Shown here piece after piece: positions 42,828 to 52,899 of a stretch of 64,000 bases of DNA; position 1 is the first letter of the stretch; each line of letters starts with the position of its first letter. A model generated the notes under the pieces. It saw only the letters and a program-made list of their open reading frames with translations, made no database searches and was not told the origin of the DNA. Location: positions 186,001 through 250,000 of the forward strand of contig NW_019028993.1 in assembly GCF_002105155.1 (NCBI RefSeq), given 5' to 3'. Origin of the DNA: Lobosporangium transversale (taxonomy: Eukaryota > Mortierellomycota > Mortierellomycetes > Mortierellales > Mortierellaceae). The position numbers were made by a program, and so were the translations under genes.

Positions 42828-44429
42828 TGGTGCATTTCAGTACTAATGCAATAAATTGCACTTTTGGACATTCATTCCTCATTCTCCTTTTTCTTTCTAA
42901 TGATCTTCCATGTCATCGCTGTTTCTCATTCGTATTTGTCTCACCTCCATGGACTGTCATCACCATCCTCATCAATGTCGCAATTAGCATTTAATCGCAA
43001 TTTGCTTTCATTACCTTATTGCATCTGCTAAGTTAATTTTTAACTTCCTGTTCCCTTTATTTCGGGTACTTCTCTTCTGTCTTAATGATGTTTCCTCCTT
43101 TTGCCTTATATAACTCCCTCATCCTCTTTGGCATGTCGCAATATAGCTTTTCCAAGAATTCAGGAGGGATTTGTGCCCATACGTCTTGAACCCGATCCCA
43201 AAGGTCCTCCATATTCTTTGGCTTGTCTGGATATTGATCCAACTTCATCTTCATATATGCCCATACTTTTTCTATTGGGTTGATGTCAGGAGAGTTTGCT
43301 GGCCATTCCATGAGAGCTATCTTAGACTTTTTGATATAGTCCATTGCAATTTTTGCAGTATGGATCCTAGCATTGTCTTGCTGATATATGAATTTGTGCT
43401 TTTCCATTGAATAGTAATCCCGGGATTTAAAAATATAATCCTTGAGGACATCAACGTAGGTTACCGAATCAACCTTGCCTGGGAGCCAACAGCCATCGCC
43501 TGGTCCGTAGTATGTGATACAACCCCAGAACATCATTTTGCCTCCACCGCCTTGCCTTGTCTTTTTGATATGATGTGCTCGTAGAGTTTTTTCTCCTCGA
43601 TATTTGTAATAGAACTTTCTTCCACAGGACCTAACCCTGCTGAATATGGTCTCATCTGAGAACATGACATTCTTCCAGTCGTCTATAGTCCAGTTCAAGT
43701 GATCCTTTGCAAAATTATATCGAGCAAGGATATGTTCCTTCTTCAGATCAGGCTGCTTCTGTTTAACATATGCCTTCATATCATCCTCCATGAGGTACCT
43801 CCAGATGCTCGTTTTAGAAACCTGCACTCCATCCCTTGATTGGGCTAGTTGCTGGCCATTTTCGAGAGTCTCCAATACACCCATGTCGAAATATCTCGAT
43901 AAGAGCCGTTTTGTTTCCTTGGTGACTTTGCAAGGTTGGCCCCCTTTCAACTTTGGAATATCTTCTTTACTTCTTTTCCTAATCCTTTGAACTGAGGTAA
44001 CGGATATCCCAAAGCTCCTTGCCACTTCCCAGCATGACTTTCCCTGAAGAAGCTGAGCAGTTGCATTTTGGACAATTGATTTGGACAGTGACTTCATGTT
44101 ATAATAAAGATATGACAGATATGTAGAGTGTCGCCTGGTGTATCAGCGGTGATAGCGCTATAGAGAAAGAATAAAGAAAAAGTGAGAAGTAAGGGATGGA
44201 CAAACCTGACATGTACTTTTTTCTGCAACTGATGCAATGAGACATGACTATACAAATTGCGATTAAATGCTAATTGCGTCATTGATGAGGATGGTGATGA
44301 CAGTCCATGGAGGTGAGACAAATACGAATGAGAAACAGCGATGACATGGAAGATCATTAGAAAGAAAAAGGAGAATGAGGAATGAATGTCCAAAAGTGCA
44401 ATTTATTGCATTAGTACTGAAATGCACCA
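42828..44429. mobile_element. Tc1/mariner element, family C, intact
   Basis: 1602 bp with 177-bp terminal inverted repeats (42828-43004 and 44253-44429) that are almost perfect, beginning TGGTGCATTTCAGTAC. It is flanked by TA (42826-42827, 44430-44431). It carries one uninterrupted transposase gene on the minus strand and is inserted at the end of the Gypsy-2 pol gene. Good repeats and an open gene suggest recent activity. Confidence 0.92.
43057..44097 (-). CDS. Tc1-like transposase, family C
   Basis: 346 residues, uninterrupted. N-terminal paired-type helix-turn-helix region (CWEVARSFGISVTSVQRIRK) and a GGQPCKV turn between the two DNA-binding parts. The DDE core has VMFSDETIFSRV, FIYQQDNARIHTAK and NSPDINPIEKVWAYMK, a DD34E triad with all three residues present. 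The family cuts and pastes the element at TA sites. Confidence 0.93.
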   Translation of the reverse strand: MKSLSKSIVQNATAQLLQGKSCWEVARSFGISVTSVQRIRKRSKEDIPKLKGGQPCKVTKETKRLLSRYFDMGVLETLENGQQLAQSRDGVQVSKTSIWRYLMEDDMKAYVKQKQPDLKKEHILARYNFAKDHLNWTIDDWKNVMFSDETIFSRVRSCGRKFYYKYRGEKTLRAHHIKKTRQGGGGKMMFWGCITYYGPGDGCWLPGKVDSVTYVDVLKDYIFKSRDYYSMEKHKFIYQQDNARIHTAKIAMDYIKKSKIALMEWPANSPDINPIEKVWAYMKMKLDQYPDKPKNMEDLWDRVQDVWAQIPPEFLEKLYCDMPKRMRELYKAKGGNIIKTEEKYPK

Positions 44430-44431
44430 TA

Positions 44432-44600
44432 CTATTGTGCCAATAGTTCGAATAAATCGAAGCCTCGAATCATTCGAACCATTCGAATAGCATTCGAATT
44501 TTGATATCTATTCGAATTCGAATCGAATTTGAGCTTACCTCATTCGAATCCAATTCGATATCAGTGAAATTCGATTCGAATGGTTCGAATAGGAGCACTG
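44432..44600. mobile_element. TTCGAA-rich palindromic MITE, copy 1
   Basis: Built almost entirely from overlapping ttcgaa/attcgaat units, with ends tattgtgccaatag and aggagcactg. The same sequence occurs reversed at 50009-50137. It directly follows the TA of the Tc1 family C element. Confidence 0.7.
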
Positions 44601-44602
44601 CT

Positions 44603-44871
44603 CAAGTGTGTGGGAGATAATTTGAAAAAAATTCAGCAAAGGTACGTAAAATAAGTGATGGTTATATAGTTGTCCAAATGACATTAAATACTTTTGTCAA
44701 TTAAAAACCATGATGAATGAGACTAGAGATATTTTAAACTGGACCAGTACACTTAACATTGGCATACTTGTTTATTCTGATAAAAATAAAAGTGCAAGCA
44801 AACATCGCTATTATTCTTGTCAAGATGGAAAACATGGGCGCGGAACATGTGGACAATTTTGGAAGCCACTG
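44603..44871 (+). mobile_element. Tc1 family B right-end fragment
   Basis: It aligns with 27281-27549 along its whole length and ends with the same GGAAGCCACTG terminal repeat followed by TA. The left part, including the transposase gene, is missing and is replaced by the TTCGAA MITE. Confidence 0.85.
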
Positions 44872-45060
44872 TATGAAATAAAGCACGTTACATTACCTTC
44901 GCACGCAGACATGATAATGCAGACTGTCCAGGAACACCAAATTAATGCAGAGATTACCAGGGACGGATACCACCGGAATGATAAATACTTACGAATGTCG
45001 ATTGGATAATAGCGTCAATGAAAGATTGGCACAGATGTGAGGCCTTCACGTTCTAACGGT

Positions 45061-45105
<45 letters not shown>

Positions 45106-45834
45106 AAAATAATGGGAACGCAATGAAAGGAAAATACAAATGGGAGGAAATTAGGTGTGTACTGAGTGAGGAAAACTAGAACAGAGGAAGCGAAGGAAAA
45201 ATCAGTGAGCAGGGAAAATGGGTGCGTATAAGGAAAGGAAATCGGTGTGCGAAAGTAAATTGAAATGATTGATTCACAGAATGAGAAAAAGCTGTGCAAA
45301 GAGAGCGAGAGAGAGAAATAGGTGCACAGAGAATGAAATAAAAAATGGGCAGGGAATGTGTGCTGAGAGATAAAAGTGAAAAAAATTGGTGAGGAAAATA
45401 AAAAAATAATGGACAAAATAAGCGAGGAAAGAGAGAGTAAGAGGTGTCTAGAGAGAGAGAAAGAGGTGCACATGGAGGAGCAAAAATTAAAGATGTAAAG
45501 AAAGAGATAAAAAAAATAGATGTAACCTTGAATTAAATGTTTAACGTGTAGTTAAGGTGCGAAAACAAAGATTCTGAAGGATAATCAAGCAATAGAGAGG
45601 AAAATGTATGTATTACATATAATTGTATGATGGATGATGGGAATAAAAACGTGTGTACGTAATTTTATTTTTAGTGAGCACATCCTATTGCCACTCTTTT
45701 TTTTTTCTCACACATCCATCTTTCTTTCTTTCATCCCTCTTCCTCTAAGCATTTCTCTTTCAATCTTCACATTAACGCCAACATTCTTGCTCAGTTCACT
45801 TTAATCAAATTCGCTCTTGCTGATTTACTGTCAA

Positions 45835-45866
<32 letters not shown>

Positions 45867-45886
45867 CAGTACGCAATTAAACCAAG
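44872..45886. other. Upstream region of CRN gene 3
   Basis: A possible coding scrap (HADMIMQTVQEHQINAEI) lies at about 44874-45009. A (GA)n run covers about 45063-45099, followed by 500 bases of purine-rich sequence. A pyrimidine-rich leader and a T tract of about 28 bases (45839-45866) end in ttcag, 20 bases before the CRN ATG, which may be a 5' UTR splice acceptor. Confidence 0.45.
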
Positions 45887-46690
45887 ATGACTCAAAAAAT
45901 TAAGCTCTTTTGTATTCTCGACGGCGACTCTTCCGCATTTGAAGTCCAATTGGATGCTGATGACTCAATTGCTGCTCTCAAAAAAGCAATCAAGAAGGAA
46001 AAAGAACCTGAATTCGACTACATTCCTGCCGACAAATTGAATCTCTTCCACGTCTCTGTTCCTGATGAGGGCGCTACAATCAATCTCGCCAATATTGAAT
46101 CAAAGGAGCTACTCACCAGAGCAACAAGCAAGATCTCCAAGATATTTGGCACATCGCCTCTGCCTGAGGAGACTATCAACGTCATTATTCAGCGGCCATT
46201 GGAAGGTAAGGGATTGGCTATTTGTTCTCAAACTTTTGTGTATGACATCATAGTCTGCAATTGCGTCTTTTTGATTGCTGCTTCCATTTTGAGCTTATTT
46301 AAATTCTAATTGCTTGCTACTGCGGCATGCAAGCATTTAATTACTTGCCATGTGGTGACGCTTGTTCTAATCATTGATTATGTCTAATGATCCATCTTTT
46401 TTTATTTTTGGTTTTGCATTATTGCGGTTTAGATCCGTCTACTTCCACTTCGAGTAAGACTCATTTGTTTAATTGGTTCTCTTCTTTTTTCAAAAGGTTA
46501 ATCATCGCACATGTGCTTGACGGCTACCTCTGATGCTTTTTCTTTTTCTTTTTTTCTTGCCAATTTCTATCATTGCTTCCTTTACCAACAGACTCGGAGA
46601 AAAAAAGGAGGGCCGATGACTTATGTAAGCTAATTCTCCCTTAAGGATTGGAAACCGATTCTTTATTTTTCTCTTCTGACAGGTCTTGCT

Positions 46691-46723
<33 letters not shown>

Positions 46724-48601
46724 TGCCGCCAGTTTTGAAAAAGAAGAAGTGGACCGTCAACGGACCGATCAGATTCGACGCTGTTAATCAAGTCTACTAT
46801 GTGGATCCTGCGGAACATGACGACAATAAGAAAATACTACAGAGCGTTTTTGACCGCGAGATAGTGATGCTCATAGGCGCACGTGCCTCTGGAAAAACAA
46901 CACGGTTGTATCGACTTATCACCCAATTAACTGACTTTGGGTATCGCTGCCTCCCGTAAGCCAACTTCCGCGAAAATGGATAAAGTGGATGCAATGTATG
47001 CGCTATTGTACCGGTACTAACCTTATATTTTTCATTTAGACTATCATTTGAGGAAGTTAACGTTCGCAATAATGAGTCTGATTTCTGGGGGACTTTTGGT
47101 GATGCTCTTCGTTTCAGCTATAAAGCGGTCAGTGTTATTACAACCCAACGAGAATTCCTCAATGCTTTCAGTCAAATTGAACTCAAGGACGAGAAGTTTG
47201 TCATCTTGATTGATGAGTTTGATGAACTGTTCAAAGCAGGTGATGAAGTCAGAAATATTTTTTTGAAAACACTCCGAGCAATGAGTAGAAACAATGCCTA
47301 CGCCATTCACAGTGTTATCTTATGTGGAACCTTTAGTCTTCAGCGCCTTCGGACAACAGATCAACACATATCCCCGTTCAATGTCAACAATACTATCAGG
47401 AACCCGTATTTCACTCTTGATCAAACGCAGCAGCTCTTTAATGACTATGCGAAGGATGAGATGATTAAAATAGATGATGAGATTATTCGAGACATACACT
47501 GGAAGTCAAATGGGTATGTTTTTTAAGCTTAGTTAACTCTCCACGAGTTGATGTGCCATTCTAATACAATGAATTGTGCTCAATGTCAATAGTCATCCAG
47601 GAATGATTTGTCTTTGTGGACGCTCCATTCATGAGGATCTTCGCTCGAAAGTCAACGACTCGACGAATTGTCTCGATTACGATACATGGCAGGACTTCTC
47701 CATAGACAATCAGAATGAGAGGATGTTTTCGTACCATACTTTTAGAAGGATGGTTGATTCACTTTTGAGTGAATCAGCTACAGATGCTGTTAATCTTCTC
47801 CGAACATATTTTATTGGGTATCTCGGCGTTATATCTATCTCAGACATGGAAAAACAGAGATTGGCAGACTTCCTAACTGCAGAAGGGGTGCTGATAAGAC
47901 TTGATGGCAGTAAATACTGTATGGCCTCAGCATTCATTGACTCGTTTGTGAGGAGATATATTATCCCATCAAAATATCCCCACGCTCCTTCGGAGTCACC
48001 CCCAAAGAAAAGAGGAGGATCATTGGATATTCTAGAGATTATGAAGATTGCTCTTCGATTTTTCGATAAAAACTTGATTATGCAGGCGGGAAGTCGATCA
48101 TACAAAGGATCGGGGAAAACAGTTAAGGTTATGGGCGACTGCAATGTCAGTGTCCCTCGAGAGAGCGTCTATGACGCGGAATTGATGAGGGTTCTCACCA
48201 ACTGGCTAAACAAAACAGAAGAGTATGAGATCATTGGTCAGTGGCACCTCCGTGAGCGTGAGGACCACAAATATAGTGACATTGTCATCAAGAAAGCAGG
48301 AAACCCTACGGTTGTTATCGAGCTTTTGGCTACAGGGAGTCAAACTTCTATTAAGGGCCATATCAGCAAGACGCTAACTTACAAACGTTTACTCCCAGCA
48401 GAAGAAGCTTGGGTTGTTCATTTTACCTGTGAGGACGACTATTTTAAGTACCCATACTGGCAAACCAACGCGGAACTGGACCAAGGGGCGAATTTGGTGC
48501 ATTTCTGGCACGATAGGAGTTTTAATACAGTGCGGATGAATGCTCGCTGGAAGGACAGTGGCAATACTCAAAGAATTGACAATGAGCTGTTGACTGTCTA
48601 A
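45887..48601 (+). CDS. CRN (Crinkler) protein 3: NTPase plus nuclease-like domain
   Basis: Six exons inferred: 45887-46205, 46433-46453, 46592-46624, 46724-46955, 47040-47513 and 47593-48601, about 695 residues, with the same borders as CRN gene 1. The header contains KLFCILDGDSSAFEV and LNLFHVSVPDE. Walker A is GARASGKTT and Walker B FVILIDEFD. The last exon is the same 336-residue nuclease-like domain as in gene 1. The header before LKKAIKKEKE and the two NTPase exons differ from gene 1 at many residues. Introns 1-3, the last exon and the 3' flank are almost identical. A frame through all exons is open, so both copies may be expressed. Confidence 0.8.
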
Positions 48602-49206
48602 CAGCAATTCTATTTTTTTTTTACCCAGCATTGTAAGGACGTCCCATTTTGTTGACATAGGCTTTATAATTTTGCAGATCTGTTTAAATAGCTGTTACTT
48701 TGTATATTTCGCATTGATTGCATTAAAACACTCTCTCTTCATTAATGACAAACAATTTACTTTATGTATCTATACCTTAATCTATATTTATATATTAGTC
48801 AGAAAGGCTTCGGGTCGAGTTGGGTAACCTGGCTGTCACGTCACGAGCCTTATTGCGGGACCTATTTTGGGGCAAATGATATCTATTCAGCAACAAATGT
48901 CGATGCATGCGGAGCATGTTCTACCAAAAGTGTAGTAAGGACATAATATCTTCTATAACGTAAACACCATTCAACGTGGTAGCATCCACCCAATCTGAAG
49001 AACTATGTATATAGAATAATAATAAATAGTTGCTGACTTTTTATGAATAGGCGTGCTTGTCAGCCTGAAACGACACAAATTGGCATTGAACTTTTTGATA
49101 CGAGATGTGAGCTTGAGGGTGCCATGGACACAAAGGGAAGTATAAAGAGAAGACTGAAACTTTCTTCTGACAACTGAAAATACAAATCGAATACATGATA
49201 CTGAAG
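45978..49206. repeat. Large inverted duplication, arm 2
   Basis: Reverse-oriented partner of 17313-20565, separated from it by about 25 kb of mostly transposon sequence. The 3' border is at 49206, after which the flanks share nothing. Confidence 0.85.
48764..48946 (+). pseudogene. Possible Cys-rich terminal exon, copy 2
   Basis: Identical to 17600-17782. See that copy for the motifs. It sits about 160 bases after the stop of CRN gene 3 on the same strand, with no visible upstream coding partner. Confidence 0.3.
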
Positions 49207-49276
49207 TACAAGGCATTTACCGCGAAACTTGGCTGTGTTAATTTGTTCTGAAAAAGATATCAGATCATTAAACTCA

Positions 49277-49495
49277 CTTTAAATGCGCAAACCGGGCTTC
49301 ATTACGACATCTGGGCTACATGGGCTCACAAAAGTGATGTTAGCCATGTACAGCCTTCCACATTTGAAAGTAGAAACACGTACACCAAATATTTTTATGT
49401 TGGCTTCAACTTTAATGAATTTGACCCACTTATTGACACATCGATTGGGCCGCTGATAAGGCGTAATCGACGTCTGCCAAAAAATGGCCCGTGTC
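49277..49495 (+). pseudogene. Coding-like fragment of unknown family
   Basis: One frame reads as ordinary protein (TGLHYDIWATWAHKSD, KYFYVGFNFNEFDPLIDT) for about 70 codons, with no start or clear exon borders. Its composition is unlike the low-complexity flanks. It lies just beyond the inverted duplication and could be a gene remnant. Confidence 0.35.
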
Positions 49496-49656
49496 TCTTC
49501 CTCTGTATGCTCATATTTATTTTTTTGCTTTGTATCTCTTCCTTTTTCTTGTGTTTTTTCCATTCTCTTGTGTCTCATCTCCCTCACTGCGTGTTGGTTT
49601 TGTTCTTTGTCTCTTTCCTCTTGACCATTCTTACATTTTTCTTTTATCTTTCCACA

Positions 49657-49864
49657 ATGAGTGAATCCAACAAATACATTTTTTTCTTTTGTGCCAAAGG
49701 ACTCGTGGAAAAAAAGAAAAAAGGTGAAGAAAAATTACTCCGTGAATATCATGATCATTTAAATCGTTATCACTTATCCACCCTGGTTGAGATCGAGTTA
49801 AAAAATACAACTGAACCTTTCCTCATTCATCGTAATCCCATGTCAGACATGGCCTTTCTCCTCT

Positions 49865-49896
<32 letters not shown>

Positions 49897-49990
49897 CAAC
49901 CGTACATCTGTGTTACGACACTACAAGACCTGTAAAGGTTGCCGAAAATAATGCGCCGCCGGTCCCTCCAGCCTCGAATGCCGATACATG
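49657..49990 (+). CDS. Small conserved module, copy 2
   Basis: From the ATG at 49657 the frame gives about 69 residues (MSESNKYIFFFCAKGLVE, LLREYHDHLNRYHLSTLVE) to a stop at 49866. A T tract of about 30 bases then leads to ttttttcaacc, and a second block reads RTSVLRHYKTCKGCRK. The T tract may be the end of an intron or an insertion. A long CT-rich leader (49500-49655) precedes the ATG as in a real gene. The copy at 25504 keeps a longer second half (CKECQKLIENYAPPGPP). The family and function are unknown to me. A zinc-binding H-C-C cluster is plausible. Confidence 0.45.
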
Positions 49991-50008
49991 TTCAGATGGC
50001 CACGGAGC

Positions 50009-50137
50009 TCCTATTCGAACCATTCGAATCGAATTTCACTGATATCGAATTCGATTCGAATGAGGTAAGCTCAAATTCGATTCGAATTCGATTAGATATC
50101 AAAATTCGAATGTTATTCGAACTATTGGCACAATAGT
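50009..50137. mobile_element. TTCGAA-rich MITE, copy 2
   Basis: It corresponds to copy 1 in reverse, starting near ctcctattcgaacc and ending cgaactattggcacaatag. Its left end is changed (ggagctcc for cagtgctcc) and an internal stretch of about 35 bases is missing. Confidence 0.7.
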
Positions 50138-50150
50138 AAATGATAATTTT

Positions 50151-50186
<36 letters not shown>

Positions 50187-50229
50187 ATTGGGTGTAAAGT
50201 ACAAGGACCATACTTTCGCTACGCGTAAC

Positions 50230-50378
50230 CAGTGGTCCAATTCGAACCATTCGAACCATTCGAATCGAACCAGGATATGGCTTATTCGAATCGATTCGAA
50301 TTTATCACGATTCGAATTCGAATCGAATGCATTCGAAGCTATTCGAATTCGATCCGTTCGAATCGAATAGGAGCACTG
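50230..50378. mobile_element. TTCGAA-rich MITE, copy 3
   Basis: The ends are cagtggtccaattcgaacc and gaataggagcactg, so CAGTG terminal repeats. The inside is nearly all attcgaat units in both directions. It abuts the Gypsy-2 fragment at 50379. Confidence 0.7.
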
Positions 50379-50513
50379 GGGCAGGGGACAGGGATGAAGG
50401 TCGGGGATCAGAGTAGCTTTGCTACCATGTAATAATTAAGAGAGACAAAAGATGATTTTATTGTAATTATTAAAACAAGCCTTTTTATAGGCTTAAGGCT
50501 ATATACTGTCACA
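50379..50513 (-). mobile_element. Gypsy-2 5'-end fragment
   Basis: On the minus strand it has the 86-bp terminal unit (50513-50428), an exact TGGTAGCAAAGC primer site (50427 down) and leader sequence matching 38326-38375. It is then cut by the TTCGAA MITE. It also abuts a Tc1 family A gene at 50514. Confidence 0.8.
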
Positions 50514-50587
50514 ATGATGGGAGGCATGTCTACTAGAGAAACTGCTGCTAGTGTTGGTATATCAATAGCGACGGCCACCAGGATCTA

Positions 50588-52219
50588 CACTATCATGCAA
50601 AACTGATTCAATAATTCATTCCCATGTGCATTTCTTTTTTTCATTCCTAGAAACCGTATATGCATACACCACTCATACTTTGGTTTAATAAAACTCCCGT
50701 CTTCTTCTACGACATAGTGATGCGTTGTGACATTAGCTTGTCTCATTTGAATAGCTAATGACTTTTTTGTTCATGCAGGTCATTGAATCAGTTTCACATG
50801 TGCCCATTCGGTGGCCAAAGATCTTTATTCTTTTGTGAGCCATAACCTTACATCAATAGATAGTATTCCAACCATGGGCATCACTGACAGCTTGGAGTCT
50901 CTTATGGATACCTATGATGAGTTTGCGGCAGAAGCCCACTGGGATCCTGTACCATTCAACCGATACTCGCTCCCATAGTTCATCACAGCTCTTAGCTCGC
51001 TCCGGATACCTAGAGAGCCGCCTATCCAATTCTGCCCACATGTGTTCAATAGGGTTGAGGTCAGGGGATTGTGCTGGCCACTCTAGAAGTGTACCTTCCT
51101 CTTCTGTCAGATGTACTGACTCCAAATACTTCCTAACAATCTTCGCCGTGTGCTTCGAGTCATTGTCGTGCTGAAAGACGATATCGCTTTTAGTTAGGCC
51201 CCAGTCATCAAGCGACATCTGTAGATCCTCCTGCAGTAGTTTGATGTAAAGTTGTGCGTCCATATTATTGTCAATCTTTGCAATGTATCCAGGTCCGTAC
51301 CATGAGAAGCATGACCACACTTTAACATTACCACCCTCAAACTTGACAGTGCCTTGCACCGACCTGCGAGTGAGGCGTCCCGGATTGTCGTCCCAGATCC
51401 ACTGCACGCCATCAGAGCAGATTCGGTTTATTTTCGATTCATCTGACCAAATAACCTTTTTCCAATCTTCCAGAGTCCATTCCTTATACTTGTTGAGAAA
51501 ATGCAAACGGGCTTTAATATGCCGTCGACGTAAAGCTGGCTTATGTACACGCCTCTTTGCTGTCAATCCTAACTCCTTGAGCCGTCGTCTAACGGTGGTC
51601 TCAGAAACAGCCGCTGGTATGAGCTGGTTGGCTCTGACAGTGGCCTCAACTGCAGACTTGAGTGTACCTCGTTTCATGTTCACCTTAAGATACTGCATGA
51701 TACCTCTGGGTACTTTCCTTGGTCGACCGCCTTTATTGACTGGCATGTACTCCTTATTATGTGCATAGATCCTGGTGGCCGTCGCTATTGATATACCAAC
51801 ACTAGCAGCAGTTTCTCTAGTAGACATGCCTCCCATCATTAACCTCCTGGCTTCGTTGACTTTCCTTTGTGGAGTGGGTCTCATATTCTGTGAAGGTATA
51901 GTTAAGAGAGAGTTAAGCAAGTGTTCATAAAGGAAAGAGAGAAAAGTCCTTTTTTTACTGGCATTAAATGACGTCCAAAAGTTGTCATGGGCAACATTTT
52001 AGACCACATGTGAAACTGATTCAATTACCTGCATGAACAAAAAAGTCATTAGCTATTCAAATGAGACAAGCTAATGTCACAACGCATCACTATGTCGTAG
52101 AAGAAGACGGGAGTTTTATTAAACCAAAGTATGAGTGGTGTATGCATATACGGTTTCTAGGAATGAAAAAAAGAAATGCACATGGGAATGAATTATTGAA
52201 TCAGTTTTGCATGATAGTG
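50588..52219. mobile_element. Tc1/mariner element, family A, guest copy
   Basis: 1632 bp with 215-bp terminal inverted repeats (50588-50802, 52005-52219) starting CACTATCATGCAAAACTG. The flanking TA duplication is at 50586-50587 and 52220-52221. It lies inside the transposase gene of another copy of its own family, in opposite orientation. The transposase gene is open. Confidence 0.92.
50853..51884 (-). CDS. Tc1-like transposase, family A
   Basis: About 343 residues from the ATG at 51884 (MRPTPQRKVNEARRLMMGG); the open frame begins upstream with a non-ATG codon at 51920. Helix-turn-helix STRETAASVGISIATATRI, hinge GGRPRKVPRG, second DNA-binding part TTVRRRLKELGLTAKRRVHK. Catalytic core: VIWSDESKINRI, IVFQHDNDSKHTAK and QSPDLNPIEHMWAELD, a full DD34E set. 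With intact 215-bp repeats this copy may be autonomous. Confidence 0.92.
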   Translation of the reverse strand: MRPTPQRKVNEARRLMMGGMSTRETAASVGISIATATRIYAHNKEYMPVNKGGRPRKVPRGIMQYLKVNMKRGTLKSAVEATVRANQLIPAAVSETTVRRRLKELGLTAKRRVHKPALRRRHIKARLHFLNKYKEWTLEDWKKVIWSDESKINRICSDGVQWIWDDNPGRLTRRSVQGTVKFEGGNVKVWSCFSWYGPGYIAKIDNNMDAQLYIKLLQEDLQMSLDDWGLTKSDIVFQHDNDSKHTAKIVRKYLESVHLTEEEGTLLEWPAQSPDLNPIEHMWAELDRRLSRYPERAKSCDELWERVSVEWYRIPVGFCRKLIIGIHKRLQAVSDAHGWNTIY

Positions 52220-52807
52220 TATGCACATAATAAGGAGTACATGCCAGTCAATAAAGGCGGTCGACCAAGGAAAGTACCTAGAGGTATCATGCAGTATCTT
52301 AAGGTGAACATGAAACGAGGTACACTCAAGTCTGCAGTTGAGGCCACTGTCAGAGCCAACCAGCTCATACCAGCGGCTGTTTCTGAGACCACCGTTAGAC
52401 GACGGCTCAAGGAGTTAGGATTGACAGCAAAGAGGCGTGTACATAAGCCAGCTTTACGTCGACGGCATATTAAAGCCCGTTTGCATTTTCTCAACAAGTA
52501 TAAGGAATGGACTCTGGAAGATTGGAAAAAGGTTATTTGGTCAGATGAATCGAAAATAAACCGAATCTGCTCTGATGGCGTGCAGTGGATCTGGGACGAC
52601 AATCCGGGACGCCTCACTCGCAGGTCGGTGCAAGGCACTGTCAAGTTTGGGGGTGGTAACGTTAAAGTGTGGTCATGCTTCTCATGGTACGGACCTGGAT
52701 ACATTGCAAAGATTGACAATAATATGGACGCACAACTTTACATCAAACTACTGCAGGAGGATCTACAGATGTCGCTTGATGACTGGGGCCTAACTATATA
52801 CATTCAG

Positions 52808-52899
52808 TGCTCCTATTCGAACTGAAATTTTGTCAATTATGATGTTTCAAAAAAATAAATATCAATTGACAAAATTTCAGTTCGAATAGGAGCACTGGA
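52808..52899. mobile_element. 92-bp near-perfect palindromic MITE
   Basis: It begins cagtgctcctattcgaactg and ends with the reverse complement, with arms of about 39 bp around a short A-rich loop. It shares CAGTGCTCCTATTCGAA with the TTCGAA family and truncates the Tc1 family A gene to its left. Confidence 0.8.

Larger units (their letters stand above)
50514..52800 (+). pseudogene. Tc1 family A transposase, split host copy
   Basis: The N-terminal piece 50514-50587 encodes MMGGMSTRETAASVGISIAT on the plus strand. The frame is interrupted at the TA of ATCTA-TGCAC by a full element of the same family (50588-52219). It resumes at 52220 as YAHNKEYMPVNKGGRPRKVP and reaches the first catalytic Asp (VIWSDESKINRI). 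It is cut after SLDDWGLT by a MITE, so the second Asp and the Glu are lost. Residues shared with the guest are almost identical, so the insertion is recent. Confidence 0.9.

Noticed and set aside
43101..43410. Frames opposite the Tc1 family C transposase
   Set aside because: Antisense shadows of an intact DD34E gene.
45015..45473. 152-codon Ser/Leu/Phe-rich minus-strand frame
   Set aside because: It is a translation of the purine-rich repeat tract upstream of CRN gene 3.
52061..52219. N-terminal part of a 254-codon frame before YAHNKEYMP
   Set aside because: It is the terminal inverted repeat of the guest Tc1 element translated by chance. The real gene resumes at 52220.
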